A stretch of 64,000 bases of DNA from JBGPGW01 sp046349515. GTDB taxonomy: Bacteria; Pseudomonadota; Alphaproteobacteria; CADEGL01. Positions 37,041-45,488 of this stretch are shown here, piece by piece. The DNA is taken from contig JAXMCE010000015.1 in NCBI GenBank assembly GCA_046349515.1, positions 1 through 64,000 of the forward strand, given 5' to 3'. Numbering within the stretch: position 1 is the stretch's first letter; each line of letters opens with the position of its first letter. The notes beneath the pieces are model-generated. The model ran no database searches, was not told the DNA's origin, and saw nothing but the letters and a program-made list of their open reading frames with translations. The translations under genes and the position numbers were made by a program.

Positions 37041-38369
37041 ATGTGCCACCTTAAACGGTCATTGCTTTGGCTTGCCGCCGGCCTTGTGTCGCTTTTCGTG
37101 ACACTGCCGGCCGGTGCGGAGCCGGTCGTCGTCGCGACCCGCTACGGCGTTCACCCCGACCGCACGCGCTTTGTTGTTGAGCTGAATGAGCCGGTCGCCT
37201 TCACGGTTTTCACGCTGGCCGATCCCTACCGTGTCGTCGTCGAGCTGCCCGATGTGGCCTGGCAGATTCCTCCGGATGCGGGCTCGCGGGGGGCCGGCCT
37301 CATCGCCGGGTTCCGCTATGGTCAGTTCCAGCCCGGGATCACGCGGATCGTCATCGACCTCAAGGCACCGGCCCGTGTGAAGCAGGCTTTCACCGCCCCG
37401 CCCGAGGCGGACCGCCAATATCGCCTCGTGGTCGATCTCGAGGCGACGACGGGCGAAGCCTTCCTCGCCGAACTCCGCCAGCGCGCGCCGCCCCAGGCCG
37501 CGGCGCAAGCACCTCCCGTCGTGATCCAGCCGCCTCCCGCCGCGGCACAACCGCCTCCTGCCGTGATCCAGCCGCCCCAAGCGGCCGTGCAGCCCCCGTC
37601 GGCCGCGGCCCAGCCGCCGCGTGTCGCGCGCCCGGCAGCGCCTGCGCCGGCCGAACGCAAGCCGAAGCCCGACGAGCGCCGGCTCATCGTCATCGATGCC
37701 GGCCATGGCGGGGCCGATCCTGGCACGATCAGCCCGCGAGGCCTTCAGGAGAAGGACATCACCCTGGCCATGGCCCATGAGCTGAAGCGCCACCTCGAGC
37801 GGGACGGCCGGTATCGCGTCCTTCTGAGCCGGCAGGATGACGTGTTCGTCCGCCTGCGCGACCGGGTCGAGTTCGCGCGGTCCGCCGGCGCCGATCTCTT
37901 CGTGTCGCTCCATGCCGATTCGATCGGCACTTCGGCCATCCGCGGCGCCTCGGTCTACACGCTCTCGGAGCAGGCTTCCGACAAGGAGGCCGAGGCCTTG
38001 GCGGCCAAGGAGAACAAGGCCGACGTGATCGGCGGCATCGACCTTTCGGACAAGAGTGCCGAGGTGTCGAACATCCTCATCGATCTGGCCCAGCGCGAGA
38101 GCATGAATCAGGCCGCGCGCCTGGCGGGCCTTCTGATCGACCAGCTGCGTGCCGTGGCCCCGGTTCTCGACCGCACCCACCGTTTTGCGGGATTCGCGGT
38201 GCTGAAGGCGCCGGACATCCCATCCGTCCTCATCGAGCTTGGCTATCTCTCGAACCGGGCGGATGAGCAGCGCCTGGCCTCCGACACCCAGCGCTCGAAG
38301 GCCGCCGGCGCCATGCGGCACGCCATCGATGGGTTCTTTGCGAACCAGTCGGCCCAGCGCCTCCCTTGA
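37041..38369 (+). CDS. amiC: N-acetylmuramoyl-L-alanine amidase, AmiC-type
   Basis: 442-residue periplasmic amidase that cleaves the peptide from peptidoglycan glycan strands during cell separation. Signal peptide about 1-26, AMIN septal-targeting domain 28-140, Pro/Gln/Ala-rich linker 149-210, then Amidase_3 domain with zinc ligands His222 in IDAGHGGADPG, the glutamate in the following helix-strand region, and the histidine in SLHADS. The catalytic glutamate near the end is in SVLIELGYLSN. It lies upstream of the PBP1A gene, so both act on the cell wall. Confidence 0.93.
   Translation: MCHLKRSLLWLAAGLVSLFVTLPAGAEPVVVATRYGVHPDRTRFVVELNEPVAFTVFTLADPYRVVVELPDVAWQIPPDAGSRGAGLIAGFRYGQFQPGITRIVIDLKAPARVKQAFTAPPEADRQYRLVVDLEATTGEAFLAELRQRAPPQAAAQAPPVVIQPPPAAAQPPPAVIQPPQAAVQPPSAAAQPPRVARPAAPAPAERKPKPDERRLIVIDAGHGGADPGTISPRGLQEKDITLAMAHELKRHLERDGRYRVLLSRQDDVFVRLRDRVEFARSAGADLFVSLHADSIGTSAIRGASVYTLSEQASDKEAEALAAKENKADVIGGIDLSDKSAEVSNILIDLAQRESMNQAARLAGLLIDQLRAVAPVLDRTHRFAGFAVLKAPDIPSVLIELGYLSNRADEQRLASDTQRSKAAGAMRHAIDGFFANQSAQRLP
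37485..37670 (+). repeat. Proline-rich repeat linker within amiC
   Basis: Codons 149-210 encode four imperfect repeats of a unit like QPPPAVIQPPQAA. The low-complexity linker separates the AMIN and amidase domains and probably spans periplasmic distance or gives flexibility. Repeat number may vary between strains. Confidence 0.7.
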
Positions 38370-38504
38370 GCCAAAGCCACGGCCGGGCTCCGCGTGGCGG
38401 GCCAAACTATGCCATAATGTTTTGATAGATCGGCGGCAGGCCCGAGCCCTTCGGCCCCGGCCGCTCCCATTGCCGTCCATCGCCACCGGGCAGATTTCTC
38501 GTCG

Positions 38505-40907
38505 ATGTTGAAATATTTCGGCCGTTTCCTGGTCGTCGTCCTTGTGCTGTGCGTCGTCGGCGCATCGGGCGCGCTCTACGCGCTCTGGCATTTTGGGCGC
38601 GACCTTCCCGACTATCGGCAGCTCGCGACCTACGAGCCGCCGACGATGACCCGCGTCCATGCGGGCGATGGGCGCCTCCTGGCCGAGTTTGCCACCGAGA
38701 AGCGCGTCTTCGTTCCGATCGACGCGATTCCGAAGCACGTCATCGCCGCGTTCCTGGCTTCGGAGGACGCCGAGTTCTACACCCATCCCGGCGTCAACAT
38801 CCTGAGCGTGTTCCGCGCGGCGCTTCAGAACGTCGAGCACTACGCCTCGGACAAGCGGCCCGTCGGCGCTTCGACCATCACCCAGCAGGTCGCGAAGAAC
38901 TTTCTTCTCAGCAACGAGCTTTCGCTCTCGCGCAAGGTCAAGGAGGCCATCCTGGCCTTCCGGCTCGACCGCACCTACAGCAAGGACCGCATCCTCGAGC
39001 TGTATCTGAATGAGATCTATCTCGGCTATGGCTCCTACGGCGTCGCGGCGGCCGCGCTCAACTATTTCAACAAGTCGCTGGCGGAGTTGAGCGTGGGCGA
39101 GGCCGCCTACCTCGCGGCGCTTCCGAAGGCGCCGAACAACTACCACCCCGTGCGCCACGCGGCGGCGGCCCTCGCCAGGCGGAACTGGGTGATCGACCGG
39201 ATGCGCGAGGAGCACTTCATCTCATCGGCGCAGGCCAGCGCCGCCGAGGCCGAACCGCTCACGATCCGCACGCGCGATGAGGAGGAAGTCGCGCGGGCCG
39301 ACTACTTCGCCGAGGAAGTGCGGCGCGACCTGGTCCAACGCTTCGGGGAGGAGGCGCTTTATCGCGGCGGCCTGTCGGTCAAGACCTCGCTCGATCCGCG
39401 GCTTCAGGTGATCGCGGACAATGCGCTCCGCGCGGGCTTGCGGGGCTACGACCGCCGCCACGGCTGGCGCGGACCGATTGCGCATATCGATGCGGGAGAG
39501 GGATGGCAGGCGCGCCTTGCGGGCGTCAGCGCGCCGCCGGGTCTTGCCCCGTGGCGGCTTGCCGTCGTGCTCGGCGTCGAGGCGGACAAGGCGGCGATCG
39601 GATTGACGGATGGCAGCCGCGGCCACATCCCGCTTCAGGAGATGACCTGGGCGCGCGCCCACCGCCCCGAACAGGAGGTAGGGCCCGGGATCAAGGCGCC
39701 GTCCGACGTGCTCAAGGCCGGCGACGTCGTCGCGGTCGAACGCGTGAAGGGTGAGGAGAGCGCCTATGCCCTCCGCCAGATTCCCTCGGTTCAGGGCGCC
39801 GTCGTCGCCATGGACCCGCACACCGGGCGCGTGCTCGCCATGTCCGGCGGCTACAGCCAGGAGATGAGCGTCTTCAACCGCGCGACCCAGGCCAAGCGCC
39901 AGCCGGGCTCTTCCTTCAAGCCTTTCGTCTATCTCGCCGGCCTCGACAGCGGCTTCACGCCCGCGACGCGCATCCTCGATGCGCCGATCGTCATCGACCA
40001 GGGGCCGGGCTTGGGCAAATGGAAGCCCGAGAATTACACCGGCAAGTTCTACGGCCCCGCGCCCATGCGCGTCGGCATCGAGCAGTCGCGCAACCTCATG
40101 ACGGTGCGCCTCGCCGAGAATATCGGCATGGACAAGGTCGCGGCCTATGCCAAGCAGTTCGGCATCGTCGACGACATGCCGGAGGTGCTGTCCATGGCGT
40201 TGGGCGCGGGCGAGACGACGCTGCTCCGCCTCACCACCGCCTATGCCATGCTCGTCAACGGCGGCAAGCGGATCACGCCCTCCTTGATCGACCGCGTGCA
40301 GGACCGCCAGGGCCGCACGATCTTCCGCCAGGACACGCGCGACTGCACCGACTGCCGCCCCGGAGAATGGCGCGGCAACGCGACGCCCGAGCTCCCCGAC
40401 TTGCGCGAGCAGATCGCCGATCCGATCAGCGTCTATCAGATCGTCTCCATGCTCGAAGGCGTGATCGCGCGCGGCACGGGCCAGCGCATCCGCGAACTCA
40501 ACCGCACGCTCGCGGGCAAGACCGGCACCACCAACGACAGCGCCGACACCTGGTTCGTCGGCTTCTCTCCCGATCTCGTTTTCGGCGTCTTCGTCGGCTT
40601 CGATCAGCCCATGACGCTCGGCGGCCACGAGACGGGCGCCTCGGTCGCGGTGCCCATCTTCAAGGATTTCATGGCGGCGGCCCTCGTGGGAAAGCCGGAC
40701 ATCCCGTTCCGCATTCCGCCCGGCGTGCGGCTTGTCCATATCAACCTTGCGACCGGATTGCCTGCGAAGCCCGGCGACAAGAACGTCATCCTCGAAGCGT
40801 TCCGCCCCGGCACCGTGCCGACGGAAGCCGGGCATGTGCTCGATGGAGGCGACGAGGCGGCGTCCGGCGGCGTCGTGCCGCTCACGGGGTCCGGCGGCCT
40901 GTATTGA
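38505..40907 (+). CDS. mrcA: Penicillin-binding protein 1A (bifunctional class A PBP)
   Basis: 800-residue class A PBP: short cytosolic start, one membrane helix (LVVVLVLCVVGASGALYAL), GT51 transglycosylase domain with ASEDAEFYTHPG and GASTITQQVAKN, an OB-like insert, and a transpeptidase domain with SSFKP (nucleophile serine), SRN and KTGTTND motifs. Polymerises and crosslinks peptidoglycan at the inner membrane. Length and the long pre-TP insert fit PBP1A rather than PBP1B or PbpC. Follows amiC by 135 bases. Confidence 0.94.
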   Translation: MLKYFGRFLVVVLVLCVVGASGALYALWHFGRDLPDYRQLATYEPPTMTRVHAGDGRLLAEFATEKRVFVPIDAIPKHVIAAFLASEDAEFYTHPGVNILSVFRAALQNVEHYASDKRPVGASTITQQVAKNFLLSNELSLSRKVKEAILAFRLDRTYSKDRILELYLNEIYLGYGSYGVAAAALNYFNKSLAELSVGEAAYLAALPKAPNNYHPVRHAAAALARRNWVIDRMREEHFISSAQASAAEAEPLTIRTRDEEEVARADYFAEEVRRDLVQRFGEEALYRGGLSVKTSLDPRLQVIADNALRAGLRGYDRRHGWRGPIAHIDAGEGWQARLAGVSAPPGLAPWRLAVVLGVEADKAAIGLTDGSRGHIPLQEMTWARAHRPEQEVGPGIKAPSDVLKAGDVVAVERVKGEESAYALRQIPSVQGAVVAMDPHTGRVLAMSGGYSQEMSVFNRATQAKRQPGSSFKPFVYLAGLDSGFTPATRILDAPIVIDQGPGLGKWKPENYTGKFYGPAPMRVGIEQSRNLMTVRLAENIGMDKVAAYAKQFGIVDDMPEVLSMALGAGETTLLRLTTAYAMLVNGGKRITPSLIDRVQDRQGRTIFRQDTRDCTDCRPGEWRGNATPELPDLREQIADPISVYQIVSMLEGVIARGTGQRIRELNRTLAGKTGTTNDSADTWFVGFSPDLVFGVFVGFDQPMTLGGHETGASVAVPIFKDFMAAALVGKPDIPFRIPPGVRLVHINLATGLPAKPGDKNVILEAFRPGTVPTEAGHVLDGGDEAASGGVVPLTGSGGLY

Positions 40908-40965
40908 GCTTCCTCCGTCCCTCGCCTAGATTGACGAACGAACATAACCTTCACGGAGCCGTCCC

Positions 40966-42088
40966 GTGCGCGCCGAAATCCAAACCGTCGTCGAAGAGAT
41001 CAAGCAGTCGATCGCACTGCTGAGGAGGTCGCTTTGACCTGGAGACGTCGCGTAAGCGCCTCGAGGAGCTGAACGCGCGCGCCGAGGCCTCCGATCTTTG
41101 GTCTCGGCCGGAAGAAGCGCAAAAGGTGATGCGGGAGCGGACGCGGCTCCAGGGGGCGATCGGCGAATTCGAGAGCCTCGAGCGCGAGCTCACTGACCAG
41201 GTTGAACTCCTCACGCTCGCGGAGGCCGAGGGCGACGCCGGCGTGGCGGCGGATGCCGAAGCCGCGCTCACCGCGCTCAAGGAGCGTGCCGCCAAGCGCG
41301 AGCTCGAAGCGCTCCTCGCGGGCGAAGCGGACAGCAACGATTGCTTCCTCGAGGTCCATGCGGGCGCCGGCGGCACCGAATCCCAGGATTGGGCGGAGAT
41401 GCTCATGCGCATGTATGTGCGCTGGGCGGAGCAGCGAGGCTACAAGGTCGAATGGCTCGAGGAGAGCGCCGGCGAGGGGGCCGGCATCAAGTCGGCCACG
41501 GTCAAGGTGCTGGGGCCGAACGCCTATGGCTGGCTCAAGACCGAATCGGGCGTGCACCGGCTCGTCCGCATTTCGCCGTTCGACGCGGCCGCGCGGCGCC
41601 ACACGAGCTTTGCGTCCGTCTGGGTGTTCCCGGTGGTCGATGAGAATTTCGAGATCGAGATTCTCGACAAGGATCTCCGCATCGACACCTACCGCGCCTC
41701 GGGCGCGGGCGGCCAGCACGTCAACGTGACGGACAGTGCCGTGCGCATCACGCACCTGCCGACCAACATCGTCGTCCAGTGCCAGAGCGAGCGTTCCCAG
41801 CACCGCAACCGCGCGGCGGCCTTCTCCATGCTCAAGGCTCGCCTCTATGAGGCCGAGCTCCAGCGGCGCGAGGAAGAGGCGCAGACGGCGCACGAGCAGA
41901 AGACCGACATCGGCTGGGGCCACCAGATCCGGTCCTACGTCCTCCACCCCTACCAGATGGTCAAGGACCTCCGCACGGGCGTCGAGACGGGCAACGCGCA
42001 GGCGGTGCTCGACGGCCGGATCGATTCGTTTCTCGAGGCCTCGCTCGCGCGGAAGCTCAAAGGCGGCGAGAAGCGCGCGGAGCGCTAG
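40966..42088 (+). CDS. prfB: Peptide chain release factor 2, with programmed +1 frameshift
   Basis: RF2 recognises UGA and UAA and triggers peptide release. The gene begins at GTG 40966, reads 23 codons to an in-frame TGA at 41035-41037, and continues from GAC at 41036 in the +1 frame to 42088, giving a 373-residue product. The continuation DLETSRKRLEELNARAE matches the RF2 N-terminus. The codon-recognition tripeptide SPF is at 203-205 and GGQ at 248-250, the same spacing as in E. coli RF2. Regulation is autogenous: scarce RF2 favours the shift. The 3' end overlaps fliP by four bases. Confidence 0.95.
41022..41038 (+). other. prfB programmed +1 ribosomal frameshift site
   Basis: The internal Shine-Dalgarno-like AGGAGG is followed by TCG then the slippery CTT TGA C, the same arrangement as in E. 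coli prfB (AGGGGG, one codon, CTT TGA C). The ribosome slips from CTT to TTT and skips the T of the stop. This is an intact regulatory site, not a sequencing error. Confidence 0.93.
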
Positions 42089-42819
42089 GTGCCGTAGCTC
42101 TGCACGAGCGAGCCGGCGACCATGTACCAGCCGTCGACCAGCACGAAGAAAATCAGCTTGAACGGCAGCGAGATCATGACCGGCGGCAGCATCATCATGC
42201 CCATGGACATGAGGATCGAGGCGACCACCATGTCGATGATGACGAAGGGCACGAACAGGAGGAATCCGATCTCGAAGGCGCGCCGGAGCTCGCTGATGAG
42301 GAAGGCCGGGATCAGGACCTGAAGCGGCGTGTCCGCGGGGTTCGCGACCTCGCGCGTCTCCGACATGCCCATGAACAGCGACAAGTCCTTGTCGCGCGTG
42401 TGGGCCATCATGAAGCGGTGGACGGGGGCGGCCGCGCGGTCGAAGGCCTGTCCTTCCGAGATCTCCTCTTTCATGAGCGGCCGGATGCCGTCGTGGTAGG
42501 ACTGTTCGAGCACCGGCGCCATGATGAAGGCCGAGAGGAACAGCGCGAGGCTGACCAGCACCGTGTTGGGCGGCGTCTGCTGGAGGCCGATGGCGCTCCT
42601 CAGGAACGACAGCACGATCACGATGCGCGTGAACGACGTGACCATGATGAGGATCGAGGGAGCGAGGCTCAAGACGGTCAAGAGCGCGAGCAGCTGGATG
42701 ATTCGGCTCGTGCCCGAGTTGCCCTCGCCGAGATCGACGGTGACCGACTGGGCCGCGGCGGCCGTGGCGCCGGCGGCGATGAGGAGGGCGAGGAAGGCGA
42801 TCGTCAGGCTGCGGCGCAT
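42085..42819 (-). CDS. fliP: Flagellar biosynthetic protein FliP
   Basis: 244-residue core of the flagellar type III export gate. Cleaved N-terminal signal sequence (ALLIAAGATAAAAQS), then hydrophobic helices with the hallmarks VTSFTRIVIVLSFLRSAIG, QQTPPNTVLV and the C-terminal MISLPFKLIFFVLVDGWYM. It forms a 5:4:1 complex with FliQ and FliR in the inner membrane at the base of the flagellum. Starts two bases after fliO and overlaps the convergent prfB stop by four bases. Confidence 0.96.
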   Translation of the reverse strand: MRRSLTIAFLALLIAAGATAAAAQSVTVDLGEGNSGTSRIIQLLALLTVLSLAPSILIMVTSFTRIVIVLSFLRSAIGLQQTPPNTVLVSLALFLSAFIMAPVLEQSYHDGIRPLMKEEISEGQAFDRAAAPVHRFMMAHTRDKDLSLFMGMSETREVANPADTPLQVLIPAFLISELRRAFEIGFLLFVPFVIIDMVVASILMSMGMMMLPPVMISLPFKLIFFVLVDGWYMVAGSLVQSYGT

Positions 42820-42821
42820 CG

Positions 42822-43190
42822 TCAATGACTCGTCTGTCCGTTGGTGCTCGCCGCTTTCAAGCGTTCGAGGAAGCCGCCGGTGGTGCCCGTGGGCGCTCCG
42901 GGAGCGGGGAGGCGCGCGCCCGGCGGCGGGCTGATTCCGTTTTCGATCAATACGTCGTTCGTGGCGCCCAGCAGCACGAGATGCTCCACATTGTCCCGGC
43001 GGATGAGCGCGAGGCGGCGCTTGGCGTCGAGTTGGAGAAGCTCGACCACGGCGAGACGGCGCTCGGACAGCGGGCTCGCGGCGAAGCGGCCGGCAAAGCC
43101 GTGCCGGCGCGCGAACCAGCCGACGGCCGCGATGAGGCCGACGACGAAAAGAAGGGCGAGGAAGAAGCGGAGATAGAGGCCGAGTTCCAC
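42822..43190 (-). CDS. fliO: Flagellar biosynthesis protein FliO
   Basis: 122-residue bitopic membrane protein with one N-terminal helix (FFLALLFVVGLIAAVGW) and a small cytosolic domain containing RRLAVVELLQLDAKRRLALIRRDNVEHLVLLG, typical of FliO/YscJ-like assembly factors that stabilise FliP rings. C-terminal tail rich in Gly/Pro. Lies between a small ORF and fliP in a minus-strand operon. Confidence 0.92.
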   Translation of the reverse strand: MELGLYLRFFLALLFVVGLIAAVGWFARRHGFAGRFAASPLSERRLAVVELLQLDAKRRLALIRRDNVEHLVLLGATNDVLIENGISPPPGARLPAPGAPTGTTGGFLERLKAASTNGQTSH

Positions 43191-43195
43191 GGGAT

Positions 43196-43516
43196 CTACC
43201 GCCCTGTCGTCCGGGAGTAGGCGCCGACCGCCTTCTGCCCCGTGCCGAGGCGCTGGAGCTCGGCGCCGAGCGCGTCATGTTGCGCGTTGAGGTCGCCGCG
43301 CAGGCGCTCGATGTCGTCGATGAGCGCGATGAGCCCGGGCTTGAGCGACTGGGCGTCCTGGGTGCCGAGCGATTGCATGCGCTGGCAGAACGTGCCGACG
43401 CGGCGATCGAGGCCCGTGAGGTCGACCGCGCGCCCGTCGCCCATGATGGCGCGCGAGGCGGCGATCAGGCCCGCGATGGCTTGGAGTTCGGTGCGCATCG
43501 TTGCGATGTTGGTCAT
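43196..43516 (-). CDS. Small helical protein in the fliO-fliP operon, function unknown
   Basis: 106-residue mostly helical, soluble protein (RTELQAIAGLIAASRAIM..., GLIALIDDIERLRGDLNAQH). Helical content, size and position upstream of fliO suggest a flagellar chaperone or assembly factor, perhaps FlgN-like, but I recognise no family with confidence. Its ATG overlaps the previous ORF's stop as ATGA, and it ends five bases before fliO, so it is part of the operon. Confidence 0.72.
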   Translation of the reverse strand: MTNIATMRTELQAIAGLIAASRAIMGDGRAVDLTGLDRRVGTFCQRMQSLGTQDAQSLKPGLIALIDDIERLRGDLNAQHDALGAELQRLGTGQKAVGAYSRTTGR

Positions 43517-43689
43517 GCTGGCTCCTGTGCTCCGCTGTCCGCTGGCTCGCCTGCGAAGACGCGGGTGAGGATGGCTGCGACCGCCGTCACGGCCACGGCC
43601 GGCACGCGCGTGTCGGCCGAGAAGCGCGCGAGAGCCTCGGCCCCCTCGTCGCGGCCGCCGTCGAGGGCGGAATCGCGCGGCTTTGCCAC
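43513..43689 (-). CDS. Small coupled ORF heading the fliO-fliP operon, function unknown
   Basis: 58 codons from GTG 43689, which has AGAGAGG five to six bases upstream. The stop overlaps the next ATG by four bases, a sign of translational coupling and hence of real expression. The product begins AKPRDSALDGGRDEG and ends with a hydrophobic stretch (VPAVAVTAVAAILTRVFAG) that could be a membrane helix. No family recognised. Longer upstream reading would run into the MFS gene and is unlikely. Confidence 0.5.
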   Translation of the reverse strand: MAKPRDSALDGGRDEGAEALARFSADTRVPAVAVTAVAAILTRVFAGEPADSGAQEPA

Positions 43690-43801
43690 GGGCGCCTCTC
43701 TGGGGTGGCCGGTCGGGACGTCTTGCAGGTCGTGGGGCACGCGGGCTCGCTCAGTGGCGCGGGGATCGAGCCAGAGTCGCCTGTTGTGCTTAATAAAGTC
43801 T

Positions 43802-45415
43802 TTAACGCGTGCGTCCCGCGGGTCGGGGCAGGGGGACGCGGACGGGCTCGGCGCGGGTCGGTGCGGGGCGCCCGGCCTCGGGAGAATTGGCGCGCCGCGG
43901 GCGCCGGAAGCCGTAGACAAGCGGAATGGCGGCGAGCGCCACCAGCGCGATCAGGAGGAAGGAATTGTTGAACGCGATCGTCATGGCCTGGCGCCCGATC
44001 TCCGAATCGAGAAGCGGCAGGCTGCTGCGCCGCCCGAGCCCCCACAGCGAGGGCAGGAGCGCGTCGTTGAACACCTTGTTGTAGGGCGTCACGAAGGCGG
44101 TCAGCGCCTCGTGGTTGATCTGGATGCTCTTCGTGAAGACGAGCACCGCGAGCGTGATGCCGACGCCGGTGCCCATGTTGAGGATCAGATTGAAGAAAAC
44201 GACGCCCTCGGTGCGGTGACGCGTGTCGATCGTCGAGAGGGTCAGCATGCTCAGTGGCACCCAGGCGAAGGCGATGCCGAAGCCGAACACGAAGGCCGTG
44301 ATCATCACGTCCCGGTCGAGCGCTTGGGTTGGCCAGTTCGACATGTACCACGTCGCGGACGCGACGCAGAGGAGGCCGAAGCCGAAGAGGTGCCGTGCGT
44401 TGATGCGCCGGAGCGAGCGGCCGACGAGCGCCATGGCCAGCACGCCCCCGACGCCGCGCGGCGCCATGAGCATGCCGGTCGCGATCACCGGATAGTTCTC
44501 GAGACCCTGCAGGCGCAGCGAGAGCAGGACGAGCGGCGAATGCAGGACCGTGCCCCAGAGGAAGATGAGGAGATAGCCGAGCATGACGTTCCGGTCGCGC
44601 ACGAGGGCGCGGGGCACGAAGGGCTCCGCCGTCGTCATGCTGTGCACGACGAACACGTACGTCCCGAGCAGGAACAGCGCGAAGGCGATGATGATCTCGC
44701 TCGAGGCGAACCAGTCGAGCCGCTCGCCCCGGTTGAGCACGAACTGGACCGCGGCGAGGGCGAGCGCCAACGTCGCGAATCCGGCCCAGTCGAGCTTGCG
44801 CGTGCGATCGGGCGCCGCGTCCGGCACGGAGAGCAGGATTCCGATGAGGATCACGGCGCCGACGGGAACGTTGAACCAGAACACCCAGGGCCAGTTGCCC
44901 ATCTCGGTCGCGTAGCCGCCGACGATGGGGCCGAAGACAGGTCCGACCGTGATCCCGATGCCCCAGAGGCCGAGCGCGGCGCCGTGCCGTTCCTTGGGAT
45001 AGGCGTCGAGCACGATGGCCTGGGAGAGCGGGATGATGGGGGCGCCGAGTGCGCCCTGGAGGGCGCGGAATCCGACCTCGGCCTCGAGGCTGCTCGCGGT
45101 CGCGCAGAGGAACGACGTCACCGTGAAGCCGCCGAGGGCGACGAGATAGAGCCGCTTCCGTCCGAGGCGCGCGCTCAGCCATCCGGTCGAGGCCGTCATG
45201 ATGGTGAGGGCCACGATGAAGGAGGTGAGCACCCAGGCGATCTGGTCCTGGGTCGCCGAGAACGTCCCCTGCATGTGCGGCAACGCCACGATGACGTTCG
45301 TCTGGTTCATGACGAAGATCATCGTCGCCATCATGACGCATCCCATGATGACGGCGCGCCGCGCGGGTGTGATCGTGGTTGCGATCGGTTGCTCGGCCAT
45401 GCGATCCGGCGGCAT
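43802..45415 (-). CDS. DHA2-family MFS multidrug efflux transporter (EmrB-like), copy 1
   Basis: 537-residue inner-membrane protein with about 14 transmembrane helices. MFS motif A variants appear in GWLSARLGRKRLYL, motif C in GIGITVGPVFGPIVGG, as in EmrB/DHA2 drug:proton antiporters. NQTNVIVALPHMQG is a family-typical first helix. No membrane-fusion partner (EmrA) is adjacent. A second start is possible at 45400. A related gene lies just upstream on the same strand. Confidence 0.9.
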   Translation of the reverse strand: MPPDRMAEQPIATTITPARRAVIMGCVMMATMIFVMNQTNVIVALPHMQGTFSATQDQIAWVLTSFIVALTIMTASTGWLSARLGRKRLYLVALGGFTVTSFLCATASSLEAEVGFRALQGALGAPIIPLSQAIVLDAYPKERHGAALGLWGIGITVGPVFGPIVGGYATEMGNWPWVFWFNVPVGAVILIGILLSVPDAAPDRTRKLDWAGFATLALALAAVQFVLNRGERLDWFASSEIIIAFALFLLGTYVFVVHSMTTAEPFVPRALVRDRNVMLGYLLIFLWGTVLHSPLVLLSLRLQGLENYPVIATGMLMAPRGVGGVLAMALVGRSLRRINARHLFGFGLLCVASATWYMSNWPTQALDRDVMITAFVFGFGIAFAWVPLSMLTLSTIDTRHRTEGVVFFNLILNMGTGVGITLAVLVFTKSIQINHEALTAFVTPYNKVFNDALLPSLWGLGRRSSLPLLDSEIGRQAMTIAFNNSFLLIALVALAAIPLVYGFRRPRRANSPEAGRPAPTRAEPVRVPLPRPAGRTR

Positions 45416-45488
45416 TTGCAGGGGCGGCCGCGATGCGGCTCCAGCGCCGATTGTGCGCGATTTGGCCAGGCCTCGCCAGTCTAGAGAC

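Noticed and set aside
37485..37670. Short repeats in amiC considered as a CRISPR or tandem-repeat array
   Set aside because: They are in frame, proline-rich and inside a linker between two domains; no spacer/repeat pattern.
38370..38504. Possible terminator between amiC and mrcA (GCCACG...CGTGGC)
   Set aside because: The stem is only six bases and has no T-run, so the support is too weak.
41035..41037. In-frame TGA near the start of prfB seen as a pseudogene mark
   Set aside because: The surrounding sequence is the known RF2 frameshift site, so the stop is regulatory.
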